DNA of 28,900 nucleotides from CAZWUZ01 sp964637655 [NCBI: uncultured bacterium] (GTDB lineage Bacteria > DAOPZR01), in contig CAZWUZ010000016.1 of assembly GCA_964637655.1 (NCBI GenBank), forward strand, positions 1-28,900, read 5' to 3'. The notes beneath the pieces are model-generated. The model saw only the letters and a program-made list of their open reading frames with translations. It ran no database searches and was not told the origin of the DNA. Made by a program: the position numbers and the translations under genes. Of this stretch, positions 8,090 through 16,074 are shown in pieces; position 1 is the stretch's first letter, and the number at the start of each line of letters is the position of its first letter.

Positions 8090-8549
8090 CGTGCGCCCGT
8101 GGTGGCGGCGCAACCTGTCGCTGCTGCTGCTGCTGGCGGTGCTGGCGACGGCAGGTACCGCGTATGCCCTGCGCCCGCCCGACGGGGAGCAGTTCGCCCT
8201 GCTGCTGCAGCAGGCGCAGCAGGGACTGGAGACGGAAAATCCCGCGCTGCTCGAACAGGTGCTGTCGACGGGCTACAGCGACAGTTACGGGCTCAATCGC
8301 GGCGCGCTGCTCGCCTTCCTCGGCGAACACCTGTGGCAGCCGTTCAGCGTGCGCCTCAGCGTGCGCGCGCAGCAGGTGACCATGGTGGCACGACACCGCG
8401 CGCGCGCGGAACTGACCGTCGACCTGGCGCGGACGCGCGGCATGCTCCCGGCGTTCACCGAACCGTACACGGTGACGCTCGACCTGCGGCGCGAGCGTGA
8501 CGGCTGGAAAATCGTTTCGGCAGTGCTGCTGCCGGCGGTGGCCCCGTGA
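8073..8549 (+). CDS. Small membrane-anchored protein, possibly NTF2/SnoaL-like periplasmic domain
   Basis: The 158-residue product has a short cytoplasmic N-terminus with R-P-W-W-R-R, one hydrophobic segment (about 13-32, Leu-rich) ending in A-x-A, and a soluble domain of about 120 residues. The hydrophobic segment could be a membrane anchor or a signal peptide. The soluble domain has a helical first half and an alternating beta second half ending in D-G-W-K-I-V-S-A-V-L. That ending is common in NTF2-fold (DUF4440/SnoaL-like) proteins, so this fold is a weak guess. The start is within the end of ftsK; ATG 8073 follows GGGGA by five bases, and ATG 8055 or 8070 are alternatives. Its stop overlaps the GTG of pgsA by four bases, so it is co-translated with an envelope-lipid gene. 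Function is unknown. Confidence 0.65.
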   Translation: MTTAADVRPWWRRNLSLLLLLAVLATAGTAYALRPPDGEQFALLLQQAQQGLETENPALLEQVLSTGYSDSYGLNRGALLAFLGEHLWQPFSVRLSVRAQQVTMVARHRARAELTVDLARTRGMLPAFTEPYTVTLDLRRERDGWKIVSAVLLPAVAP

Positions 8550-9157
8550 GTCCGAACTACTCGCGCCTCGCCAACCAGCTGACGCTGTTCCGGCTGGTGC
8601 TGGCGCTGGTCTTCATCGCGCTGATGCAGATCGACACGGCGGCCTGCGCGACGGCGGGACTGTTTGTCTTCGCCATCGCCTCGATCACCGACATCTACGA
8701 CGGGCGGCTGGCGCGCATGGCGGGCAAGTCGAGCAACTTCGGCGCCTACTTCGACCCGCTGGCGGACAAGGTGCTCGTCGCCGCGGCGCTGATCGTGCTG
8801 GTGTCGTCGCGCCATGTCGCGATACCGACCTGGATGGCGATCGTCGTTATCGCGCGCGAGTTTCTCGTCACCGGCCTGCGCGTGGTCGGGGCGTCACGCG
8901 GGGTGATGATGGCGGCGGAGACGCTGGGCAAGGCGAAGACCATCTTCCAGATGGTGGCGCTGAACTTCATCCTCGCGGTGCTGGCGGTGAAGATGTATCT
9001 GGCGGAGACGTTTGCCGGCTACACGCCGCCGGCGAGCGTCGAACTGGGGATCAGGGTCTTCTACCTGCTCAACATGTGGGGGATCGTTATTCTCGGGGTG
9101 TGGTCGGGAATCGGCTACTTCGTGCGCCACGCGAAACTTGTGGCGGACGATTTCTGA
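8546..9157 (+). CDS. pgsA: CDP-diacylglycerol-glycerol-3-phosphate 3-phosphatidyltransferase
   Basis: The 203-residue integral membrane enzyme makes phosphatidylglycerol phosphate from CDP-diacylglycerol and glycerol-3-phosphate. The complete CDP-alcohol phosphatidyltransferase signature D-x2-D-G-x2-A-R-x8-G-x3-D-x3-D is present, with D49, D52, G53, A56, R57, G66, D70 and D74. About five to six hydrophobic helices are visible. The start is GTG in a GTGA overlap with the preceding stop. The next gene, pgpA, encodes the phosphatase that takes the product to phosphatidylglycerol, so the pair forms a short pathway. Location close behind ftsK is a known arrangement in several bacterial groups, usually with another gene between. 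Confidence 0.93.
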   Translation: MSPNYSRLANQLTLFRLVLALVFIALMQIDTAACATAGLFVFAIASITDIYDGRLARMAGKSSNFGAYFDPLADKVLVAAALIVLVSSRHVAIPTWMAIVVIAREFLVTGLRVVGASRGVMMAAETLGKAKTIFQMVALNFILAVLAVKMYLAETFAGYTPPASVELGIRVFYLLNMWGIVILGVWSGIGYFVRHAKLVADDF

Positions 9158-9167
9158 GGCGGGACGG

Positions 9168-9653
9168 ATGAGCGACTGGCTGGTCAAACTGCTGGCAACG
9201 GGGGGCGGGGTCGGGTATATTCGCTTTGCCTCTGGCACCTTCGGCACCCTGCCGCCGCTGGCGCTCGCGCTGGTGCTGGCCCTCTCGCCGGGCGCGGCAG
9301 CGGCGCCCGCGCTGCTGCTGGCGCTGGCGCTGGTGACGACCCTGCTGGCGGTGCCCGTGGCGACGCGGGCGGAGACGCTGTTCGGGCAGAAGGACAGCGG
9401 GCGCATCGTGCTCGACGAGGTGGCGGGTTTTTTCTGGACGGTGGCGCTGGTGCCGCTGCCGGCGGGCGGGTGGCCGCTGCTGCGCCTGCTGCTCGCGGCG
9501 TTCCTGCTCTTCCGCCTCTTTGACATCTGGAAACCGTGGCCGGTGCGCGGACTGCAGCGTCTTGCCGGCGGCTACGGGGTGGTGCTCGACGACGTGGTCG
9601 CGGGCCTCTATGCGAATATCGTGCTGCGCCTGCTGCTGCACGTGTACGGCTGA
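9168..9653 (+). CDS. pgpA: Phosphatidylglycerophosphatase A
   Basis: The 161-residue membrane protein removes the terminal phosphate from phosphatidylglycerol phosphate. Family motifs are present in order: S-G-T-F-G-T-L-P near 22-29, V-L-D83-E84-V-A-G, F-R-L-F-D-I-W-K-P-W-P (115-125) and G-Y-G-V-V-L-D-D-V-V-A-G (135-146). Three to four hydrophobic segments lie between them. Length is close to the usual 155-175. ATG 9168 is chosen because GAGG lies eight bases upstream and the first residues fit the family start; the frame is open upstream only through the pgsA coding sequence. It lies 10 bases after pgsA. Confidence 0.9.
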   Translation: MSDWLVKLLATGGGVGYIRFASGTFGTLPPLALALVLALSPGAAAAPALLLALALVTTLLAVPVATRAETLFGQKDSGRIVLDEVAGFFWTVALVPLPAGGWPLLRLLLAAFLLFRLFDIWKPWPVRGLQRLAGGYGVVLDDVVAGLYANIVLRLLLHVYG

Positions 9654-9668
9654 ACCGGAGGATAACGG

Positions 9669-10982
9669 ATGAAAGTGGCAATCGTGGGGACGGGGTACGT
9701 GGGACTGGTGGCGGGCACCTGCTTCGCCGACCTGGGCAACGACGTGGTCTGCCTGGACATCGACGCGGGGAAAATCGACATGCTGCGGCGGGGCGAATCG
9801 CCCATCTACGAACCCGGCCTGTCGGAACTGATCGTCAAGAACGTCAAGGAGAAGCGCCTGCGTTTCTCCACGGACATCGCCGCGGGCATCCAATGGGCGA
9901 AATACGTGTTCATCGCGGTCGGCACCCCGAGCAACAAGCGCGGCGAAGCCGACCTGCAGTACGTCTGGGCGGTGGCGAAGACCGTCGGCAGACATATGAA
10001 CGGCCCGAAGATCGTCGTCGACAAGAGCACGGTTCCCATCGGCACGGGAGACAAGGTGAGCGCGCTGATCGCGGCGGAACTGCGCAAGCGGCGGAAGAAA
10101 ATCCCCTACGTCGTCGTCTCCAACCCGGAATTCCTGCGCGAGGGGTGCGCGATCAAGGACTTCATGGAACCCGACCGCGTGGTCATCGGTGCCGACCAGC
10201 CGAAGGCGGCGGCCGAGGTGGCGCGCCTCTACCAGCCGCTGCACGCCAACGTCATCCTCACCGACCTGCGCAGCGCGGAGATGATCAAGTACGCGGCCAA
10301 CGCCTTCCTCTCGGTGAAAATCTCCTTCATCAACAATATCGCCTGCCTGTGCGAGGCGATGGGCGGTGACATCAAGGCGGTGGCGGAGGGCATCGGCAGC
10401 GACCACCGTATCAACCCGTTCTTCCTGCATTCGGGCATCGGCTACGGCGGCTCCTGTTTCCCCAAGGATGTCGATGCGCTGGAAAAACTCATGCAGGAGC
10501 ACCGGGTCGACGCGGGCATTCTCGAATCGGCGCGGCGCATCAACCGCGGGCAGCGCACGCGCTTTGTGGCGCGGGTGAAAAAGGCGATGCCGAACCTGAA
10601 AGGGAAAAAGCTCGGGGTGCTCGGACTGGCGTTCAAGGCAAATACCGACGACATGCGCGAGGCGCCCGCCCTCGACATCATCCCGCCGCTGCTGCGCGCC
10701 GGCGCGCAGGTGCGCGCCTATGACCCGGTGGCGATGAAGAACGCGGCGGAACTGCTGCCGGCCGGGGTGCGCTTCTGCGACTCGGTGTGGGACGCAGTGG
10801 CGGGCGTCGACGCGGTGCTGGTACTCACCGAGTGGAACGACTTCAAGGAGCTCAACTTCGCCGCGCTGCGCCGGAAGATGCGCGGGCGGCTGCTGTTCGA
10901 CGGGCGCAACCTGTACGATCCGGCGGCGGCGCGCCGCGCGGGCTTCAACTACCACGGCATCGGCCGCAACGGGAGGGCATAG
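9669..10982 (+). CDS. ugd: UDP-glucose 6-dehydrogenase
   Basis: The 437-residue cytoplasmic enzyme oxidises UDP-glucose twice with NAD to UDP-glucuronate. An N-terminal Rossmann domain begins V-G-T-G-Y-V-G. The central part carries the K-x5-N-A-F-L substrate-binding helix. The catalytic cysteine is C263 in G-Y-G-G-S-C-F-P-K-D, and the C-terminal UDP-binding domain includes L-G-L-A-F-K-x-N-T-D-D-M-R. Length is typical. The ribosome binding site GGAGG is seven bases from ATG. UDP-glucuronate is the substrate of the UDP-xylose synthase encoded four genes downstream by the same run, which supports UDP-glucose rather than GDP-mannose as substrate. Confidence 0.93.
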   Translation: MKVAIVGTGYVGLVAGTCFADLGNDVVCLDIDAGKIDMLRRGESPIYEPGLSELIVKNVKEKRLRFSTDIAAGIQWAKYVFIAVGTPSNKRGEADLQYVWAVAKTVGRHMNGPKIVVDKSTVPIGTGDKVSALIAAELRKRRKKIPYVVVSNPEFLREGCAIKDFMEPDRVVIGADQPKAAAEVARLYQPLHANVILTDLRSAEMIKYAANAFLSVKISFINNIACLCEAMGGDIKAVAEGIGSDHRINPFFLHSGIGYGGSCFPKDVDALEKLMQEHRVDAGILESARRINRGQRTRFVARVKKAMPNLKGKKLGVLGLAFKANTDDMREAPALDIIPPLLRAGAQVRAYDPVAMKNAAELLPAGVRFCDSVWDAVAGVDAVLVLTEWNDFKELNFAALRRKMRGRLLFDGRNLYDPAAARRAGFNYHGIGRNGRA

Positions 10983-10984
10983 GC

Positions 10985-11953
10985 ATGGCACGGCGCATTC
11001 TCATCACGGGCATCACCGGCTTCGCGGGGAGTCACCTCGCGGAGTACGTCCTGCGCGAGCATCCGGAATTCGAGGTCTGCGGCACCTGGCGCTGGCGCAG
11101 CCGCATGGAAAATGTGAGCGAATGCCGGGACAAGGTGCGGCTCATCGAGTGCGACCTGCGCGACCCGGTGGCGGTGCGGCGCACGCTCGAGGAGGTGCGC
11201 CCTGAGCGCATCTTCCACCTCGCGGCGCAGAGTTTTGTGCCGGCGTCGTGGGCCTCGCCGCTCGAGGCGCTGGACACCAACATCCACTCGACGCTGCACC
11301 TGCTCGAGACCATGCGTTCGCTCGGGCTGAAGGACACCTGGCTGCAGATCGCCTGCTCATCGGAGGAGTACGGGCTGGTGCACCCTGATGAGACGCCCAT
11401 CGCCGAGACCAATCCGCTGCGCCCGCTCTCGCCCTACGCGGTGAGCAAGGTGGCGCAGGACTATCTCGGCTACCAGTACCAGCAGAGCTACGGGCTCAAG
11501 ACGGTGCGCACGCGCGGCTTCAACCACACCGGGCCGCGGCGCGGCGAGGTGTTTGTGACGAGCAACTTTTCGCGCCAGGTGGCGCTCATCGAGAAGGGGA
11601 AGCAGGCGCCGGTGGTCAAGGTGGGCAACCTCGAGGCACGGCGTGATTTCACCGACGTGCGCGACATGGTGCGCGGCTACTGGCTGGCGACGGACGGGGG
11701 CTGCACGCCGGGCGAGGTCTACAATATCGGCACGGGACGTGATGTGACGATCCAGTGGGTGCTCGATACGCTGGTCTCGTATGCGAAAGTGAAAGTGACC
11801 GTCGAGCAGGAAGCAAGTCGCATGCGTCCGTCGGACGTGCAGATCCTCTGCGCCGACAACAGCAAGTTCGCGCGGGCCACGGGCTGGGCGCCGTCGTACA
11901 CGCTCGAACAGACGCTGCTCGACCTGCTGAACTACTGGCGCGAGCGCGTCTGA
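10985..11953 (+). CDS. gmd: GDP-mannose 4,6-dehydratase-like extended SDR
   Basis: The 322-residue protein is an extended short-chain dehydrogenase. The NAD(P) loop T-G-I-T-G-F-A-G is at 8-15, an R-W-R-S-R-M-E-N stretch at 36-43 sits where GMD enzymes bind NADP and GDP-mannose, and the active site has S125-S-E-E-Y-G and Y151-x3-K155. F-N-H-T-G-P-R-R and a long [10 protein letters not shown] motif follow. This pattern fits the short form of GDP-mannose 4,6-dehydratase, which yields GDP-4-keto-6-deoxymannose. The very next gene looks like the matching reductase. Because dehydratase and reductase share the same fold and many motifs, the two roles could be swapped, and a non-GDP substrate is not excluded. 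GGAGGG is seven bases before ATG 10985, two bases after ugd. Confidence 0.78.
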   Translation: MARRILITGITGFAGSHLAEYVLREHPEFEVCGTWRWRSRMENVSECRDKVRLIECDLRDPVAVRRTLEEVRPERIFHLAAQSFVPASWASPLEALDTNIHSTLHLLETMRSLGLKDTWLQIACSSEEYGLVHPDETPIAETNPLRPLSPYAVSKVAQDYLGYQYQQSYGLKTVRTRGFNHTGPRRGEVFVTSNFSRQVALIEKGKQAPVVKVGNLEARRDFTDVRDMVRGYWLATDGGCTPGEVYNIGTGRDVTIQWVLDTLVSYAKVKVTVEQEASRMRPSDVQILCADNSKFARATGWAPSYTLEQTLLDLLNYWRERV

Positions 11954-12910
11954 GTGCGCCTGCTCATCACCGGTGCCGGCGGGTTTGCCGGCAGCCACCT
12001 CACGGAGTTGTGCGCCGCGTGCGGCGACGAGGTGTGGGGAACGGTCTGGCCGGTGCGGGCGCAGGCGGATATCACGCCGCGGTACGGCGAGCGGGAACTG
12101 ATCCCGCTCAACATCGCCGAGGCGGCGGGGGTGGCGGAGACGGTGCGGCGGGCGCGCCCCGAAGGGGTCATCCACCTGGCGGGGATGGCGTTCGTGCCGC
12201 AGGCGACGCGCGACCCGCGCGGTGCCTACGCGGCCAATTTTTCCGGCACGGTCAATCTGCTCGACGCGCTGGCCCGGCATGCCCCGGACGCGCGGGCGGT
12301 GATGGTCACCTCAGCGGACGCCTACGGCCCGGTGCCGGAGGCACGCCAGCCGATCACCGAGGACGAACCGCTGCGCCCGGTGACGGTCTACGGGGTGAGC
12401 AAGGCGGCGGCGGACGCGGCGGCGCTGCAGGCGGCGCGCGGCAACCGGCAGCCGGTCATCGTGGCGCGCCCGTTCAACCATATCGGGACGCGCCAGCACC
12501 CGTCGTTTGTGGCCGCGAATTTCGCGCGGCAGATCGCGCAGGCCGAGGCGGGACAGCAGGAACCGCTGCTGCGCGTCGGCGACCTTTCGGCCGTGCGTGA
12601 TTTCACCGATGTGCGGGATATGGTTGCCGGCTACCGGCTGCTGCTGGACAGGGGCGTGCCGGGTGAGGCGTACAACCTCGCCAGCGGCACGGGGCGCAGC
12701 ATCCGCGACCTGCTCGACGGACTCTGCGCGCTGGCGCGCGTGCCGGTGCGCACGGAAACGGACACCGCGCGGCTGCGCGCGAGTGACACGCCGCGCGTGG
12801 TGGGCGACAGCGCGAAGGCGCGGGCGCTCGGCTGGCAGCCGCGTTGCGCCTGGACGGATACACTGCAGACACTGCTGGACTACTGGAGGACACAATGCGC
12901 GCACTCGTGA
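11954..12910 (+). CDS. rmd: GDP-4-dehydro-6-deoxy-D-mannose reductase-like SDR
   Basis: The 318-residue extended SDR closely resembles known GDP-6-deoxymannose reductases (Rmd) of the D-rhamnose pathway. The G7-x2-G10-x2-G13 loop is present, then [12 protein letters not shown]120 and Y146-x3-K150. A-R-P-F-N-H-I-G and [10 protein letters not shown] follow, in the same order as in the Pseudomonas enzyme. With the upstream dehydratase-like gene it would turn GDP-mannose into GDP-D-rhamnose. The start is GTG 11954 directly after the preceding TGA, without a strong ribosome binding site, so translation is probably coupled. The 3' end overlaps the next gene by 16 bases. Substrate identity is inference. 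Confidence 0.75.
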   Translation: MRLLITGAGGFAGSHLTELCAACGDEVWGTVWPVRAQADITPRYGERELIPLNIAEAAGVAETVRRARPEGVIHLAGMAFVPQATRDPRGAYAANFSGTVNLLDALARHAPDARAVMVTSADAYGPVPEARQPITEDEPLRPVTVYGVSKAAADAAALQAARGNRQPVIVARPFNHIGTRQHPSFVAANFARQIAQAEAGQQEPLLRVGDLSAVRDFTDVRDMVAGYRLLLDRGVPGEAYNLASGTGRSIRDLLDGLCALARVPVRTETDTARLRASDTPRVVGDSAKARALGWQPRCAWTDTLQTLLDYWRTQCAHS

Positions 12911-13824
12911 CCGGCGGAGCGGGATTTCTCGGCTCGCACCTGACCGACCGGCTGCTGGCCGACGGACTCGACGTGGTGGTGGTGGACAATTTCCTGACGG
13001 GGAGCCGCGACAACATCGCCCACCTGCAGGGCAACCCGCGTTTCACGTTCGTCGAGCACGACGTGACGAAGTTCATCGCGGTGGACGGCCCGCTCGATTA
13101 CGTCTTTCATTTCGCCTCCCCGGCGAGCCCCATCGACTACCTCAAACTCCCCATCCAGACGCTCAAGGTCGGGTCGCTGGGCACGCACAACGCGCTCGGG
13201 CTGGCCAAGGCGAAGGGGGCGCGCTTCCTGCTCGCCTCGACCAGCGAGGTCTATGGCGACCCGCTGGTGCACCCGCAGACCGAGGCCTACTGGGGCAACG
13301 TCAACACCATCGGGCCGCGCGGCGTGTATGATGAAGCGAAGCGTTTCGCCGAGGCGATGACCATGGCCTACCACCGCGCGCACGGGGTGGCGACGCGCAT
13401 CGTGCGCATTTTCAACACCTACGGGCCGCGCATGCGGCTCAACGACGGGCGCGTGGTGCCGGCGTTTATCGGGCAGGCGCTGCGCGGCGAGCCGCTGACG
13501 GTGTTCGGCGACGGCAGCCAGACGCGCTCGTTCTGCTATGTCAGCGACCTCATCGAGGGCATCTGGCGGCTGATGCGCTCGGACGAGGTTGAGCCGGTGA
13601 ACATCGGCAACCCGCGCGAGATGACCGTGCGGCAGTTCGCGCAGGCGGTGCAGGCGCAGCTCGGCACCGACTACCCCATCGCTTACGAGCCGCTCCCGGT
13701 TGACGATCCCAAGGTGCGCCAGCCCGATATCGGCAGGGCGCAGCGCCTGCTCGGCTGGGAGCCGCGTGTCACGCTCGAAGACGGGCTGCGCGAGACCATC
13801 GCCTATTTCCGCCCCCGCTGCTGA
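12895..13824 (+). CDS. uxs: UDP-glucuronate decarboxylase (UDP-xylose synthase)
   Basis: The 309-residue extended SDR decarboxylates UDP-glucuronate to UDP-xylose. The N-terminal [10 protein letters not shown] loop is at 6-15. The UXS-specific H-F-A-S-P-A-S-P motif is at 72-79, [10 protein letters not shown] at 114-123, and the G-V-Y145-D-E-A-K149-R active site is typical of this family. The motifs [10 protein letters not shown] and [12 protein letters not shown] are also present. GGAGGA is four bases before ATG 12895; an in-frame ATG at 12844 lies inside rmd. It uses the product of ugd, encoded earlier in the run. Confidence 0.92.
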   Translation: MRALVTGGAGFLGSHLTDRLLADGLDVVVVDNFLTGSRDNIAHLQGNPRFTFVEHDVTKFIAVDGPLDYVFHFASPASPIDYLKLPIQTLKVGSLGTHNALGLAKAKGARFLLASTSEVYGDPLVHPQTEAYWGNVNTIGPRGVYDEAKRFAEAMTMAYHRAHGVATRIVRIFNTYGPRMRLNDGRVVPAFIGQALRGEPLTVFGDGSQTRSFCYVSDLIEGIWRLMRSDEVEPVNIGNPREMTVRQFAQAVQAQLGTDYPIAYEPLPVDDPKVRQPDIGRAQRLLGWEPRVTLEDGLRETIAYFRPRC

Positions 13825-13834
13825 CCGCCCGCCG

Positions 13835-15022
13835 ATGCTGCCCGTGTCACCAGCCGGGTCGCGCCTGACGGCGGCTGCCGGCTGGCTGCTGCTGCTGACC
13901 ATCATCGCCCTGCCGTTCTCGGAAGGACTGAAGACTATCGCGCTGGTCCTGTGCGTAGCGGCCGTGCTGGGGCAGGCGCACGGCCGCGCGGCAGCCGACG
14001 CGCTGCTGCCGGCCTGGCTGGCGCTGCTGGTTTCCGCGGTGCTCAGTTCCCTGGCGGCGGCGGTGCCGCTGGACAGCTGGAAAGGGGCCCTCGATCCGCT
14101 GCGCCTGACGCTGTTCTACCTCGCCTGCCGCCGGCTGCTGCGCGACGCGCAGTGGCGTGAACGGGCGCTGGCGGTCGCATGGTGGAGCGGCGTGGCGGCG
14201 GCGGTGTGGGGCGTGGGACGCTGGGCGATTGCCGCCGGGCAGTACCTGGCGTCGCTCAACGGGTGGACGCACCCGGTTGCCTGGAAATGGGTGACCACGC
14301 GGGTTCACCTGGAAATCCTTTCGCTCGGCCAGTTCAACCACACGGCCATTTACCTGGCGCTGATCCTGCTGCTGCCGCTGGGACGCGGCGCCGCCGGCCG
14401 GCGGCTGACGATGGCGGAACTGGCTGGCGCGCTGCCGGTCGTGCTGGCGCTGTTGCTGACCACGTCGCGCGCCGCCTTCGGGCTGTGGCTGTTCTGCGCG
14501 CTGGCGGTGCTGGTCCACCGGAAATGCTGGCGCCTGCTGGGGGCCGGAGTGCTCCTGCTGCTGGTGTTTGCCGTGGTGCTGCTGCGCGCCGACTGGACGC
14601 CGGACAAGATCTTCAGCCTGCAGTCGCTGCACATGCGCGTGGCCATCTGGAAGAACGCGGCCAAAGTGGCGGCCGCGCACCCGCTGCTGGGCATCGGGCT
14701 CAACCAGTTCGGCCGGGTCGATTTCGCCGCGCTCGGTTCGGCGTTTGAGGGACGTGCCGACCACGCGCATAACCTGTACCTCAACACGCTGGTGCAGCAG
14801 GGGGCGGGCGGCCTGCTGGCACTGCTGGCGCTGGCCGGTATTGCCGCCCGGCAGCTCTGGCGCCGCCGCCGGAATGACGCGGCATGGTATATCGCGGCCG
14901 GGGCATGGCTGCTGACGTTCGGCATCGGGATGTTCAACACCACCCTGCATCATGAACACGGGCTGCTCTTCTGCCTGTTGCTGGCGGCGGGACTGGCGGC
15001 AGCGGATCAGGAAACGGCATGA
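13835..15022 (+). CDS. O-antigen ligase/polymerase-like membrane protein (Wzy/WaaL family)
   Basis: The 395-residue protein has about ten hydrophobic helices and a large outer loop. The loop ends in H310-A-H312-N-L-Y-L-N-x-L-V-Q-Q-G-x-G-G, the H-x-H-N motif of the O-antigen ligase superfamily. An L-L-x-T-x-S-R-A-A motif lies about midway, also typical. Members either polymerise undecaprenyl-linked repeat units (Wzy) or transfer the finished chain to lipid A core or protein (WaaL/PglL); sequence alone does not separate these. The upstream glycan genes and the downstream GT9 enzyme fit lipopolysaccharide or exopolysaccharide assembly. The start is ATG 13835, ten bases after uxs, without an obvious ribosome binding site. 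Its stop overlaps the next start as ATGA. Confidence 0.82.
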   Translation: MLPVSPAGSRLTAAAGWLLLLTIIALPFSEGLKTIALVLCVAAVLGQAHGRAAADALLPAWLALLVSAVLSSLAAAVPLDSWKGALDPLRLTLFYLACRRLLRDAQWRERALAVAWWSGVAAAVWGVGRWAIAAGQYLASLNGWTHPVAWKWVTTRVHLEILSLGQFNHTAIYLALILLLPLGRGAAGRRLTMAELAGALPVVLALLLTTSRAAFGLWLFCALAVLVHRKCWRLLGAGVLLLLVFAVVLLRADWTPDKIFSLQSLHMRVAIWKNAAKVAAAHPLLGIGLNQFGRVDFAALGSAFEGRADHAHNLYLNTLVQQGAGGLLALLALAGIAARQLWRRRRNDAAWYIAAGAWLLTFGIGMFNTTLHHEHGLLFCLLLAAGLAAADQETA

Positions 15023-16074
15023 GCGCTGCTGCTGCCCGCCTCGCGGCGTGCGGCCTGCTGCCGGGGTATGCCCTGCGGCGGCTCCTGCTGCCGCCGCGCC
15101 GGCGGCCGTGGCGCAGGGTGCTGTTCGTGCGCCTCGATTTCGTCGGCGACATGGTCGCGTACCTGCCGGTGCTTGAACTCTTTCACCGGCGCTATCCGCA
15201 GACGGAACTCCACGTGCTTGCCGAACTGGCGGCGTGGCAGCCGCTGCTCGAAGCGCAGCCGCATATCACGCGGGTGCATGACGCGGCGGCGGTGATGGCG
15301 GCGGCGCGGCGCGGGACGGCCGACTGGCCGGCCGTGCGGGAACTGCTGCGCACGCTGCGCGCGGAGCGATACGACGCGGTTGTGCTTGCCAACAAGCACC
15401 GCAACGTGTGGCTCAATGTCGCCGCGGCGCTCGTCGGGCGCGGCGAGGTCTACGGGTTCGCCTCGCGCAGCGCGCGCCTGCTCTTCCGCGCGGCGCCACC
15501 CGAGGATGTGACCCTTGCCGAAACGGCGCGCAACTGTGCGCTGCTGCCGCTGCTGGGGGTGCCGCTACCGGCTGTACTGCCGTCGCCGCGCCTGCAGGTG
15601 ACGGCGCGGCCGCGCCCGGCGGACGACATGACGGCGGTCGCCGTGCATGCGGGGAGCACGCAGCCGCACAAGCGCTGGCCGGCGGAACGGTTTGCGGCGA
15701 CCCTGGCTGCCGCCGGGCGGCCGCTGCGCGTCACGCTGGTGGGCACGGAAGCCGATCGCGCGGCGAACGCGACCGTGCGCGCGGCGCTGCCGCCGGGTAT
15801 CGCGGCGGACGACCGTACCGGGACGACGACGCTGGCGGAACTGGCGGCGTTGCTGGCGGCCCACGACCTGCTGCTGGGGAATGACAGCGGGGTCATGCAT
15901 CTGGCGGCGGCGGTCGGCACGCGTGCGGTGGCGGTCTTCGGGCCGACTGACGCGGGCAAGTGGCTGCCGCCCGGGGCGACGGCGATCACGGCGCCCGCCG
16001 GCGACCTGGCCGCGCTGCCGGTTGAACCGGTTGCGGCTGCCGTGCGGCGGGTGCTGGCGGAGGCGGCCCGGTAA
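15019..16074 (+). CDS. Glycosyltransferase family 9 (heptosyltransferase-like)
   Basis: The 351-residue GT-B enzyme has an N-terminal domain starting V-R-L-D-F-V-G-D-M-V at 37-46, the classical start of ADP-heptose:LPS heptosyltransferases. The C-terminal nucleotide-binding domain carries H-A-G-S-T and G-N288-D-S-G-V-M-H-L-A-A-A-V-G-T, then V-F-G-P-T-D. Such enzymes add heptose or related sugars to lipopolysaccharide inner core at the cytoplasmic face of the membrane. The first 33 residues are an Arg/Leu-rich extension that could help membrane contact. The start overlaps the preceding stop by four bases (ATGA) and the stop overlaps the next ATG by one base (TAATG). No heptose synthesis gene is in the window, so the donor is uncertain. 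Confidence 0.88.
   Translation: MSAAAARLAACGLLPGYALRRLLLPPRRRPWRRVLFVRLDFVGDMVAYLPVLELFHRRYPQTELHVLAELAAWQPLLEAQPHITRVHDAAAVMAAARRGTADWPAVRELLRTLRAERYDAVVLANKHRNVWLNVAAALVGRGEVYGFASRSARLLFRAAPPEDVTLAETARNCALLPLLGVPLPAVLPSPRLQVTARPRPADDMTAVAVHAGSTQPHKRWPAERFAATLAAAGRPLRVTLVGTEADRAANATVRAALPPGIAADDRTGTTTLAELAALLAAHDLLLGNDSGVMHLAAAVGTRAVAVFGPTDAGKWLPPGATAITAPAGDLAALPVEPVAAAVRRVLAEAAR

Noticed and set aside
9087-10991. Minus-strand open frame of 634 codons opposite pgpA and ugd
   Set aside because: It covers two clearly recognised genes and shows no protein family features.
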